A stretch of 13,277 nt of DNA from an uncultured Roseburia sp. (GCA_910584215.1 CAJTYI010000086.1:1-13277), one strand, 5' to 3'; shown: positions 1-7,026, counted from the first letter of the stretch. Notes: generated by a model not told the origin, from the letters alone. Numbers and translations: made by a program.

Positions 1-39
1 ACCGGAACGGACGGACACTACGAGGTGGTTCAACACTGA
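1..39 (+). CDS. possible 3' end of an unidentified plus-strand gene
   Basis: The first frame is open from the window edge and ends at TGA 37-39, giving the tail TGTDGHYEVVQH. The composition looks like an ordinary protein C-terminus, but 12 residues are too few to name a family. The stop codon falls exactly where the left copy of the long inverted repeat begins, which fits an intergenic repeat placed directly after a gene. It could equally be a chance open frame. Only sequence to the left of the window can decide. Confidence 0.3.
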   Translation, partial: TGTDGHYEVVQH

Positions 40-246
40 AAAGACGTGCAACCCGATGCCCCAAACGGCATGCGAGACCCCCTGACGTTTTTCCAGAGGG
101 TCAAAAGACAAGCAGCACCTGCAGTTTGGATGTCTGCCGGACGCCGCATTTACACTGTGAGGAATAAATATATAACACTACCGACAAAACAGCTATGCAT
201 ATTTATTCATTTCGATGATATCAATTAAAACAGCTAATAATCTATA
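36..246 (+). repeat. left copy of a long inverted repeat, about 211 bp
   Basis: Read on the plus strand, this matches the reverse complement of 13066-13277. By hand alignment there are about 16 mismatches and one 1-base gap over about 212 columns, roughly 92% identity. The first 133 bases (36-168) are better conserved, with 7 differences. The copy starts at the stop of the possible upstream gene and ends two bases before the panC stop codon. It contains small conserved stems, including ATGCC/GGCAT around CCAAAC and CCCT/AGGG. A GTG-started frame (46-228) runs through it, but comparison of the copies argues against coding. It is probably a dispersed structured intergenic element; the type is not identified. 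Confidence 0.9.
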
Positions 247-247
247 A

Positions 248-1093
248 TTAATTTTCAAACGTAAAGTTGTCAATCAGCCTTGTCTTGCCGATATACACAG
301 CCATCGCGGCCAATACCGACGACGCGGCCCACTCTACCTTTTCCAGCGTATCCGAATCCACAATCTCTACATAATCGATCTTTGCCAGCGGTTCACGTTC
401 TACCATATCCACCATCGCCTGTCGAATTTTGCCCGTGTCACGCTCGCCCGCGCGCATCATCTCCTCACCCAGCGACAACGCCCGGTGGAGAACCAACGCT
501 GCCCCACGCTCTTCTTCGCTCAGATAGGTATTGCGGGAACTCATCGCCAGTCCGTCCGGCTCGCGGACGATAGGACAGCCCACAATGGCGATATCAAAGT
601 TCATATCCCGCACCATGCGGCGGATTACCGCGAGCTGCTGGGCATCCTTCTCGCCAAAATACGCGCGATCCGGCGTCACAATGTGAAATAACTTGGACAC
701 AACCGTACAGACGCCGGAAAAATGCGTCGGCCTTGTCTTGCCGCAGAGTCCCTTGGTGAGCCTGTTCATATCGACAAACGTACAGTTGTCGGGCGCATAC
801 ATCTCCTCCGGCTGAGGATGAAAAATAAGCGCTGCTCCGGCCTTCTCACAGAGCGCCGCATCACGGGCAATATCCCTTGGATAACTTGCCAGATCTTCGT
901 TGACGCCAAACTGCGTCGGATTGACAAAATCGCTGACAACCACGCGGTCATTCTCCTTGACCGCCCGTTCGATCAGGCTTTTATGTCCGTCGTGAAGATA
1001 TCCCATCGTCGGCACCAGACCAACGGACAATCCCTCTTTTCTCCACGCCTTCACAATCGGGTGCAGCTCGTGTATAGTTTTTATAATCTGCAT
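248..1093 (-). CDS. panC: pantothenate synthetase (pantoate--beta-alanine ligase)
   Basis: This 281-residue protein is a normal length for PanC. It would join pantoate to beta-alanine with ATP, through a pantoyl-adenylate intermediate, as the last step of pantothenate synthesis in the cytoplasm. Visible signatures are VPTMGYLHDGH at residues 27-37, with the HxGH nucleotide-binding motif at H34-H37; FVNPTQFG at 56-63; FGEKDAQQ at 146-153; and REPDGLAMSSRN at 177-188, which holds the KMSKS-like loop. The ATG is preceded by AGGAGG with a 7-base spacer. It lies downstream of panB on the same strand, across a 251 bp gap that carries a tandem repeat, so it may be co-transcribed or partly uncoupled. 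No clear terminator follows; the inverted-repeat copy begins right after the stop. Confidence 0.97.
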   Translation of the reverse strand: MQIIKTIHELHPIVKAWRKEGLSVGLVPTMGYLHDGHKSLIERAVKENDRVVVSDFVNPTQFGVNEDLASYPRDIARDAALCEKAGAALIFHPQPEEMYAPDNCTFVDMNRLTKGLCGKTRPTHFSGVCTVVSKLFHIVTPDRAYFGEKDAQQLAVIRRMVRDMNFDIAIVGCPIVREPDGLAMSSRNTYLSEEERGAALVLHRALSLGEEMMRAGERDTGKIRQAMVDMVEREPLAKIDYVEIVDSDTLEKVEWAASSVLAAMAVYIGKTRLIDNFTFEN

Positions 1094-1143
1094 TTAATTT
1101 CCTCCTCTTCCCCTGTATCCTAAAGTAATATAAGTTTTTTCTT

Positions 1144-1340
1144 CAGACAACTGCCTCTTTTTCCAGGAATATCTTTTTCTTCAGACAACTGCCTCTTTTT
1201 CTAGGAATATCTTTTTCTTCATCAGACAATTGCCTCTTTTTCCAGGAATATCTTTTTCTTTACAGACAACCGTCTCTTCTTATCAAGAATATCTTTTTCT
1301 TCATCAGACGACTGGTTCTCTTTGTCAGAAAATGTCATTA
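1144..1340. repeat. imperfect tandem repeat, about 40 bp period, between panB and panC
   Basis: Four units and a decayed fifth begin with CAGAC at 1144, 1182, 1223, 1263 and 1305, so the unit lengths are 38, 41, 40 and 42 bp. The unit consensus contains CAGACAACTGCCTC, then TTTTTCCAGGAATATC, then TTTTTCTTC. On the panBC-sense strand it is a purine-rich direct repeat. Because lengths vary by 1-3 bases, no single reading frame is kept, so it is not a coding repeat. It fills nearly all of the gap between the panB stop and the panC ribosome site. It may vary in copy number between strains or affect how much panB transcript continues into panC. Confidence 0.85.
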
Positions 1341-1344
1341 CGAA

Positions 1345-2172
1345 TCAGTAAAGCTTTTCTATCACCTCATCGCCGATCGCGTAGGTATGTTCCTCCGCCG
1401 GAAACGTGCCCGCCTTTACCTCGCGGTCGTATGCAGCGAATGCCTCCCGCATCTGCTCCCCCACATTGGCAAAGTGTTTCACAAACTTTGGCTTAAAGTC
1501 AGAAAACATGGCGAGCATATCCTGATAGACCAATACCTGCCCGTCACACCCGGCTCCGGCGCCGATGCCGATGGTCGGAATACGCAGCTTTTTGCTGATC
1601 AAAGCCGCCAATTTTGCCGGTACACACTCTAACACGAGCGCCACGGCTCCGGCCTCCTCGACTGCAAGAGCGTCCTCCACCAGCCTTTTCGCAGCGTCCT
1701 CCGATTTCCCCTGCACTTTAAAACCTCCAAAAACATTCAGCGACTGAGGCGTCAAGCCCAGATGCGCCACGACCGGTATCGAAGCTTTCGTGATTTCCCT
1801 TATATGCTCACAGAACTCTCTGCCGCCCTCCAGCTTCACCGCCTGGGCCCGTCCCTCTTTCACCAGCCGCCCCGCGTTGACGACCGCATCGTAGACGGAT
1901 GTCTGGTAGGACATAAACGGCATATCGGTCACCAGAAGCACGTTCTTAGCGCCTCTTGCGACTGCGGCCGAGTGATGAATCATATCCTCCATCGTGACCG
2001 ACAGCGTGTCCTCATAACCCAGGATCACATTTCCGAGGGAATCCCCCACTAAAATCATATTTACGCCGGAGGCGTCGATCAGGCTTGCGGTTGAATAATC
2101 ATACGCCGTGAGCATGCTGATCTTTTCTCCGTCCTCTTTCATTTTTTGTATAGTTACCACTGTATTTTTCAT
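1345..2172 (-). CDS. panB: 3-methyl-2-oxobutanoate hydroxymethyltransferase (ketopantoate synthase)
   Basis: This 275-residue protein is the usual PanB length. It transfers a hydroxymethyl group from 5,10-methylenetetrahydrofolate to alpha-ketoisovalerate, giving ketopantoate, in the cytoplasm with Mg2+. Family signatures are TAYDY at 22-26, VGDSLG at 42-47 (D44 metal ligand), TDMPF with D83, KLEGG with K113 and E115, AHLGLTPQ at 136-143, the catalytic Glu of LEC at E182, and IGIGAG at 201-206. The start is ATG 2172, with GGAGG five bases upstream; the frame is open further upstream, but those residues lack family similarity and a ribosome site. It sits 107 bases after the candidate PanG gene and before panC, forming a pantoate/pantothenate block. 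Confidence 0.97.
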   Translation of the reverse strand: MKNTVVTIQKMKEDGEKISMLTAYDYSTASLIDASGVNMILVGDSLGNVILGYEDTLSVTMEDMIHHSAAVARGAKNVLLVTDMPFMSYQTSVYDAVVNAGRLVKEGRAQAVKLEGGREFCEHIREITKASIPVVAHLGLTPQSLNVFGGFKVQGKSEDAAKRLVEDALAVEEAGAVALVLECVPAKLAALISKKLRIPTIGIGAGAGCDGQVLVYQDMLAMFSDFKPKFVKHFANVGEQMREAFAAYDREVKAGTFPAEEHTYAIGDEVIEKLY

Positions 2173-2214
2173 TGTACCCTCCATGATTCCGCTCCGCAGA
2201 ATATTAAACCGATA

Positions 2215-2247
2215 GGAAAAGCCCAACACGAAATTTTGTGCTTTTCC
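2215..2247. other. inverted repeat between the candidate panG gene and panB
   Basis: GGAAAAG (2215-2221) pairs with CTTTTCC (2241-2247), enclosing CACGAAATTTTGTG, which is itself nearly self-complementary, with a 5-base bulge. On the plus strand a short T run follows after GGC. On the panG-panB strand no T tract follows, so it is a poor terminator for that operon. It may be an intercistronic processing or stability hairpin between panG and panB. Confidence 0.45.
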
Positions 2248-2279
2248 GGCTTTTTTGTGACAAAAATACTTTCCCGTAT

Positions 2280-3164
2280 CTATGGAAGTTCTTCTGCGCT
2301 TTCCTGCTGCCACAGGCCCTGCATCTGTCGATAATTCCTACTGGGATTCTTCTTCCCGGCCAGCTCCGTCAGCACGCCCCCCATACTGCGATAGGGGATG
2401 TCCCACCTGCTGCCCGCAAGCGACGCCAGATGCTTACAAACGGTGCCGCAGTCATTTCTCTCGACAGGCCCTGTCAGCGCTCCCGCACATCCCGTGGCGT
2501 GTCCGTCTTTTTCCTCAAAGACGCTTTTGACGTTGTTTTGCACCAGCGGCCCCAGCAGCATATAGGCCATCTCCTCTGTGATACCGGTTTCTTTTAGCAT
2601 CTCCACCGCCATATAAATAAGGCCGATCACCTGGTTGCTTGCGGCACAGAGCGCCGCATGGTACTTTGCTTTCTGCGACGTGTCAATGGTTATCACACGG
2701 TTTGGCAGGAGCGCAAACAAACTCTGCATGTGCATAAGCGCCCCCTCGCAGCCTTCGACGGCAAACATCGCTTCTGTTAAATTATGGTAAGAGTTGAATT
2801 TATTACTGAACGCGTAAATCGGATGGAGAGAGCAGACGAGGGCGCCCGTCTCACCCCAATTAGAAAATACATCACTTGATAATGAACCACTAAAATGGCA
2901 AACCACTTTGCCCTTCACATTCTTTTTCGCAATGCAATCCCATACAGCCGGCACCGCTTCATCCGAAGTGGCAACAAACAGGGTATCGCTCGCATCAATC
3001 AGTGAATCCATATTGTCAAAATATCCCGTACCCGAAAACTCTGCCGCCTCTTTGGCACTGTCACTGGTTCTGCTGTAGAATCCGCTGACACTGCCTCCGT
3101 GGCAAATCACATATTTTCCCATGGTTGTGCCGACTTTACCGGCACCGATAATTCCTATCCGCAT
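2280..3164 (-). CDS. DUF2520/Rossmann oxidoreductase, candidate PanG-type ketopantoate reductase
   Basis: This 294-residue protein begins with a dinucleotide-binding Rossmann fold: RIGIIGAGKVG, with GxGxxG at residues 7-12. The rest matches the DUF2520 (COG5495) type: CHFSGSLSSD at 89-98, SLHPIYAF at 112-119, AKYHAALCAASN at 166-177 and a TGPVERND stretch at 231-238. ATG 3164 is preceded by AGGAGG. It lies directly upstream of panB and panC. The missing step between those two enzymes is NAD(P)H reduction of ketopantoate to pantoate. A protein of this general type, PanG, is known as an alternative ketopantoate reductase (first in Francisella). The family assignment and cluster position are visible; the reaction is inferred. 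A different small-molecule dehydrogenase is possible. Confidence 0.8.
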   Translation of the reverse strand: MRIGIIGAGKVGTTMGKYVICHGGSVSGFYSRTSDSAKEAAEFSGTGYFDNMDSLIDASDTLFVATSDEAVPAVWDCIAKKNVKGKVVCHFSGSLSSDVFSNWGETGALVCSLHPIYAFSNKFNSYHNLTEAMFAVEGCEGALMHMQSLFALLPNRVITIDTSQKAKYHAALCAASNQVIGLIYMAVEMLKETGITEEMAYMLLGPLVQNNVKSVFEEKDGHATGCAGALTGPVERNDCGTVCKHLASLAGSRWDIPYRSMGGVLTELAGKKNPSRNYRQMQGLWQQESAEELP

Positions 3165-3193
3165 ATCTGCCTCCTCTCTGCCAATCCCACCGA

Positions 3194-3303
3194 GCGCGGC
3201 TGCCGCGCAGGGTGTTTCCCCGCAAGGTCTTTAGGCATACAAAAAGGGCAGTCAATGCCATTTCATCAAATGATACCGTTTCTCTTCCGAGAATACCGTT
3301 CTC
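3194..3303 (-). repeat. cluster of five short hairpins upstream of the candidate panG gene
   Basis: Within the 202 bp gap between the PilZ gene and the panG-like gene, the minus strand reads, in order: GAGAA-CGGTA-TTCTC (3289-3303); CATTT-GATG-AAATG (3259-3272); GGCA-TTGAC-TGCC followed by CTTTTT (3241-3259); GCGGGG-AAACA-CCCTGC with one G-U pair (3207-3223); and GCGCGG-CAG-CCGCGC (3194-3208). The third is a weak intrinsic-terminator shape that could end the PilZ transcript. A near-direct repeat, ATACCGTTTCTC and ATACCGTTCTC, sits at 3273-3303. The block looks like a structured repeat or a leader RNA. It does not match any riboswitch class I recognise. Confidence 0.5.
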
Positions 3304-3366
3304 ATTAAATCTAGCACTAATTGCCCGTTTCTGCAACATTTTTTTATTACAGTTTTATCTCCTTGA

Positions 3367-4029
3367 CTATCCCCGCTTTAACTGCGCTTCAAACTCCATG
3401 CGTTTTAAACAGATATAGGCCAAAAAATCACGGTTCGTCTGTACGATGCGGCAGCCGATCAGCTCAGCCTGCTCATGTTCCTGGCGGCGCACCACGCGGC
3501 AGTCTATCTGCAAATGAAAGCTATGCCCGCGTATTTCGTCGTCAAATCCGATGCGTATGACTTTGCCCGGAAAGTCAATCCCCGCCTGCATGACAAACGA
3601 TACCCCATTGTCGCTGACGTCATGTACTTTGACCGGGAACCCCGGACCGTCTTTGGCCAAAAGCACACTGCCGCTGCGGTTTAAAAGCATGCGCTTGTGC
3701 TGCCGCCGCTCGCTGAGCGACGGAAAAAGCCGCGCCACCGAGGGACGCACCACATAATAGGTCTCCTTTTTATATACCTGCGTTTCGATCTGCACATTGT
3801 GCCATACAAGGCGGTTGCCGGTTCGCTTATCCACACAGTAGATATTGTACAACATATCGTGAAACTGGATGGAGGTCAGATCGAGAACCGTTCCCTTATA
3901 GGTAAAAGGCTTGATTAGAATTGCTCCCTCACCGGTTCCCACCACCGCCGTCTTAATCTGATAAGGACGCTCGCCCCACTTAATTTCAAGTACAATGCGG
4001 TCACCCTGTTTTAAGTCCGTAAGTTCCAT
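3367..4029 (-). CDS. PilZ-domain protein, probable c-di-GMP receptor
   Basis: This 220-residue cytoplasmic protein has a C-terminal PilZ domain from about residue 105. Both hallmark motifs are present: RQHKR (RxxxR) at 109-113 and DVSDNG (DxSxxG) at 137-142, the residues that grip cyclic di-GMP. The first 100 residues form a beta-rich domain like the YcgR-type N-terminal module, with GDRIVLEI near the start. AAGGAGAG precedes the ATG. It follows the aldo/keto reductase by 18 bases, so the two are probably co-transcribed. No GGDEF or EAL gene and no flagellar or pilus gene is in the window, so the output it controls cannot be told from here. Family assignment is firm; its target is unknown. 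Confidence 0.9.
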   Translation of the reverse strand: MELTDLKQGDRIVLEIKWGERPYQIKTAVVGTGEGAILIKPFTYKGTVLDLTSIQFHDMLYNIYCVDKRTGNRLVWHNVQIETQVYKKETYYVVRPSVARLFPSLSERRQHKRMLLNRSGSVLLAKDGPGFPVKVHDVSDNGVSFVMQAGIDFPGKVIRIGFDDEIRGHSFHLQIDCRVVRRQEHEQAELIGCRIVQTNRDFLAYICLKRMEFEAQLKRG

Positions 4030-4047
4030 TCACGCTCTCCTTCGCGA

Positions 4048-5076
4048 TTACCCCACTGATACTTTCCCCGCAAGTACCTGCTTATAATCTTCGTAATTTT
4101 TCTGCAGTAACGCCGGCGTATCCAGATTGTAAGGACATCGCTGTCTGCACTGATTGCAGTGCAGACAGTCCTCAATTTTGCGCATCTTCTCCTGCACTTC
4201 CTCCGTCAGCTGCAAGGCGGACGGCGAGCGTCGCAACAAAAGCGACATGCGGGCGCAATTGTTGATCTCAATCCCTGCCGGACACGGCATACAATAGCCG
4301 CAGCCCCGGCAGAACTCCCCGCCAAGCTCCTTACGGTCGCGCTCGATCTGCTCCCTGATTTCCGGCGTCATGACCGGCGGATTTTGAATATAAGATAAAA
4401 ACTCCTCCAATTCGCTCTGCCGCTGCACTCCCCAGATCGGAAGCACACCCTCATATTGTGCTAGGAAAGCGTACGCCGCCGCAGAGCTGCCGATCAATCC
4501 GCCGGACAGCGCTTTCATCGCGATAAATCCCATGCCCGCTTCCCTGCACATCTCTACAAGCGCGATATCCTGTTCCAAGGCAAGATAACTGAACGGAAAC
4601 TGTAACGTCTCATAAAGCCCGGAAGCAACCGCTTCCTTGGCCACTGCCAGCCGATGGTTGGTGATGCCGATATGGCGAATCTTTCCTTGGCGCCTTGCCT
4701 CCTCCATCGCCTCGTAAAGCCCTGTGCCGTCGCCGGGCTTTGGACAAAACGAGGGATTGTGGAACTGGTAGATATCAATATAGTCTGTCCTTAGATTGCG
4801 CAGAGAAACCTCCAATTGCGCGAACAACTCCTCCGGGGTCTGCGCCGCCGTCTTTGTGGCTATGTAGACCTTTTCCCTCATGCCGCAAAACGCTGCGCCC
4901 AGCTTCTCCTCGCTGTCCGTATAAAACCGCGCCGTGTCAAAAAAGGTGATGCCGCCGTCATAAGCGTTTCTCGCCAGCGACACCGCGTCCTCCAAACAAA
5001 TACGCTGAATCGGCAGCGCACCGAAACCGTTTTTATTGACTGTAATCCCTGTTTTCCCCAAAGTCACTGTATCCAT
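4048..5076 (-). CDS. aldo/keto reductase with C-terminal iron-sulfur motifs
   Basis: This 342-residue protein has an N-terminal TIM-barrel aldo/keto reductase domain. The catalytic tetrad is visible as D47 (FFDTA), Y52 (FYTDSE), K75 (ATKTA) and H106 (YQFHNP). The C-terminus has two cysteine clusters: C256-x2-C259-x2-C262-x2-C265-P plus C274, and C304-x2-C307-x2-C310-x3-C314-P, as expected for ferredoxin-like 4Fe-4S sites in this anaerobic subfamily. It would reduce or oxidise a carbonyl substrate, perhaps linked to ferredoxin; the substrate is unknown. The ATG at 5076 has AGAGGG six bases upstream. An in-frame ATG at 5094 has no well-placed ribosome site. PilZ follows 18 bases downstream. Confidence 0.92.
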   Translation of the reverse strand: MDTVTLGKTGITVNKNGFGALPIQRICLEDAVSLARNAYDGGITFFDTARFYTDSEEKLGAAFCGMREKVYIATKTAAQTPEELFAQLEVSLRNLRTDYIDIYQFHNPSFCPKPGDGTGLYEAMEEARRQGKIRHIGITNHRLAVAKEAVASGLYETLQFPFSYLALEQDIALVEMCREAGMGFIAMKALSGGLIGSSAAAYAFLAQYEGVLPIWGVQRQSELEEFLSYIQNPPVMTPEIREQIERDRKELGGEFCRGCGYCMPCPAGIEINNCARMSLLLRRSPSALQLTEEVQEKMRKIEDCLHCNQCRQRCPYNLDTPALLQKNYEDYKQVLAGKVSVG

Positions 5077-5172
5077 ATACACCCTCTGCCCCATTTGGGA
5101 TGACTCACGCCCTCCTGTCTTAAAAAGCTGCGCAAATCCTCACCTAAACTGCTGCCATCTGATTCTGTTTTC

Positions 5173-5201
5173 AGTTTATCACGAACCGCAGGGCGGCGCA
5201 A
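5173..5201 (-). promoter_or_regulatory. candidate promoter of the aldo/keto reductase-PilZ operon
   Basis: On the minus strand, TTGCGC (5196-5201) and TAAACT (5173-5178) are separated by 17 bases, and TG one base before the -10 gives an extended -10. Each hexamer matches the sigma-A consensus at four of six positions. It lies about 97 bases before the start codon. No other sigma-A pair was found in this gap, but the match is moderate. Confidence 0.4.
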
Positions 5202-5246
5202 TTATTTTTTATCACATCAGAATATCCGCATAAACTGCCGTACAAT

Positions 5247-5402
5247 CGAGTAGGGGAGATTTCTTCCCTACTCGCTGCGCGGGGTGCGTGCTGCAACAGC
5301 AGCTATTTTCACTTCGCACCCCTGCGCATAAAAAAGAATCACTTCGTGATTCTTTGCAAGTTGCTCCGCAACTTGAGAATTGATGCGTCTGACGACGCAA
5401 TT
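5247..5402. repeat. array of five consecutive palindromes (hairpin repeat)
   Basis: Five inverted repeats sit end to end in the gap between the permease and the aldo/keto reductase. They are: CGAGTAGGG/CCCTACTCG (5247-5274, 9 bp); TGCGCGGGGTGCG/CGCACCCCTGCGCA (5276-5328, 13 bp with a one-base bulge, holding an inner GCTGC-AACA-GCAGC stem); AAAGAATCAC-TTC-GTGATTCTTT (5333-5355); CAAGTTGC-TCC-GCAACTTG (5357-5375); and a GCGTC/GACGC stem with AATT arms (5379-5402). Both strands stay open for many codons, a by-product of the palindromes. This is typical of a REP/BIME-like intergenic repeat. It lies downstream of the permease terminator, so it is not needed for termination. Confidence 0.85.
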
Positions 5403-5413
5403 TCCTATAAAGT

Positions 5414-5443
5414 AAAAAAAACTGCCATCCCGCAGGATGACAG
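5414..5443 (-). terminator. Rho-independent terminator of the permease gene
   Basis: On the minus strand CTGTCATCC, loop TGCG and GGATGGCAG form a 9 bp stem with one G-U pair, followed by eight T residues. It begins 62 bases after the permease stop codon, and it separates that gene from the palindrome array and the aldo/keto reductase operon. Confidence 0.88.
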
Positions 5444-5505
5444 CTCTTGAACAAACGTACACTACACAGAGCGCCGTCCGTTTTGTAATTTCAATGTTAT
5501 TCATT

Positions 5506-6864
5506 TTAGCAATAGCGCAGGAAAATCATCAGCATGGACACTGCCACGACAATGACCGTCGCAGGCGCAGACACTTTACAGTACTTACCCCAGCCGATCG
5601 CATAACCGTTCTTTGCCGCCACCGATGTGCCGACGACATTGGCGGAGGCTCCAATCGGCGTTGCGCTTCCTCCGATATCGGTACCCATCGAGAGCGCCCA
5701 GGCCAGCGTTTCACGCGAGACACCCTGCGAAGCAGCAAGCGCTTCCACCACAGGTATCATCGTCGCCGCAAATGGAATATTGTCGACAAACGCACTGGCA
5801 ATTGCCGATACCCATATGATAATCGCGATCATCAGCTTCAAGTTGCCGCCGCTGACATCACCGATAAAATTGGCGATAACCTCCAAAATGCCGGTCTGTT
5901 CGAGACCGCCGACCACCAAAAATAAACCGATGAAAAACAAAATCGTTTTATAGTCGACCTTTTTAATCAGCTCCCACGCGTTTTTAAAAAAGCACAGGAT
6001 GGTAATAACAGCGATAAACGTCCCGATAAACGCCACCGTAAGCCCCGTCGCAGCATGGGACACCAGCAGGACAATCGCGCAGGCAAAAATAACACAACTA
6101 AACGCGAAATCCTTTTTGTTGCGGATCGCCTCTTTGGGATCGGGCATTTTCGCGATATCCTCAGCGCTCACGTTTACCGCCATAAGTTCCTTGCGAAATA
6201 TCAGATAAAAATAGACGATGACTAAAAACAGGCTGACAAGAGCCATCAATCCAGTATTGGTCAAAAAGTCCACAAACGAGTATCCCATCGAAGTACCGAT
6301 GATAATATTGGGCGGATCACCGCACATGGTAGCCGAACCGCCTAAATTGGCACAGAAAATCTCTGCCAGAATCATGGGCACAGGGCTGAACTTCAAAAGC
6401 TTTGCCAACTCCACCGTCACCGCCGCCAAGAACAGGATAACCGTGATACTGTCAATAAACATCGCCAGCACGGCCGACATCACCATAAACGTGATAAACA
6501 GCGGAATCGGTCTGTAATGCACCATCTTGGCAAGGCGCATACACAGCCAGCGGAAAAATCCGGCGTACGCCATTCCCTCTACCATAACCATCATACCCGT
6601 AATAAATAGAATCGTCGCCCAGTTAATGCCGGAAGAAGCGCTCTCCGCCGCACCGGCAGTATACCAGAAGCCCATGGTAAATATGCTTTTTACATTCAAT
6701 GTTTCCATGAACGCATTGCTGCTGTGCATCGAAACACCAAACACAAAAATCAATGTGAGAATTCCACATACCAGCGTCACATACTGCCGTTCAATTTTGT
6801 CTATCACTATCAGGATAAACATAAAAATAAAGATGATGACTGCCAATATCTGTGCGAGTGTCAT
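5506..6864 (-). CDS. SLC13/ArsB/NhaD-type ion-transporter superfamily permease
   Basis: This 452-residue protein is almost entirely hydrophobic, with roughly 11-12 membrane segments and a short hydrophilic loop near residues 225-252. It shows the two-fold motifs of the ion transporter superfamily: GDPPNIIIGT at 182-191 in the first half, and FVDNIPFAATMIP at 359-371 followed by GTDIGGSATPIGASANVVGT at 394-413 in the second. Relatives move dicarboxylates, citrate, arsenite or sodium/proton, and the substrate cannot be fixed from sequence. No ars gene is nearby, so arsenite export has no contextual support. The start is ATG 6864, with AGGAGGG just upstream; the open frame extends 23 codons further without a ribosome site. 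It has its own promoter and terminator, so it is monocistronic. Confidence 0.9.
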   Translation of the reverse strand: MTLAQILAVIIFIFMFILIVIDKIERQYVTLVCGILTLIFVFGVSMHSSNAFMETLNVKSIFTMGFWYTAGAAESASSGINWATILFITGMMVMVEGMAYAGFFRWLCMRLAKMVHYRPIPLFITFMVMSAVLAMFIDSITVILFLAAVTVELAKLLKFSPVPMILAEIFCANLGGSATMCGDPPNIIIGTSMGYSFVDFLTNTGLMALVSLFLVIVYFYLIFRKELMAVNVSAEDIAKMPDPKEAIRNKKDFAFSCVIFACAIVLLVSHAATGLTVAFIGTFIAVITILCFFKNAWELIKKVDYKTILFFIGLFLVVGGLEQTGILEVIANFIGDVSGGNLKLMIAIIIWVSAIASAFVDNIPFAATMIPVVEALAASQGVSRETLAWALSMGTDIGGSATPIGASANVVGTSVAAKNGYAIGWGKYCKVSAPATVIVVAVSMLMIFLRYC

Positions 6865-6913
6865 TTTGTGCCCTCCTAATATGTATTGTCGCTTTTTTTC
6901 TTTTGCCATTGGC

Positions 6914-6922
6914 ATTATATCA
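6914..6922 (-). promoter_or_regulatory. extended -10 promoter of the permease gene
   Basis: On the minus strand TGATATAAT gives a perfect TATAAT (6914-6919) with the TG of an extended -10. No good -35 is seen at 16-18 bases, as expected when the extended -10 carries recognition. It lies about 50 bases before the start codon. AT-rich DNA with a small TTGTAACAA dyad lies about 30 bases further upstream. Confidence 0.6.
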
Positions 6923-7026
6923 TCTAAAATCAAAGTAGCACATTGACACTTGTTACAAATTTTTATGAAAATTTAATTACTTTTTATGCTATTTTTATCT
7001 TTTGTTCGGCACAACTTTCGTCACTT

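Noticed and set aside
46..228. 60-codon plus-strand frame in the left repeat (and its 57-codon partner at 13094-13267) as a conserved small protein
   Set aside because: All six altered codons in the well-matched part change the amino acid, and a 1-base gap shifts the frame, so the nucleotide sequence rather than a protein appears to be kept.
1144..1340. CRISPR array
   Set aside because: The whole 38-42 bp unit repeats without unique spacers and has internal drift; no cas gene is present.
3136..3339. 67-codon minus-strand frame before the panG-like gene
   Set aside because: It runs through the hairpin cluster and overlaps the well-supported panG-like start; no family similarity is recognised.
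5268..5504. 78-codon and 80-codon minus-strand frames over the palindrome array
   Set aside because: Palindromes keep both strands open. The frames cover the terminator and hairpins and have no ribosome site or recognisable domain.
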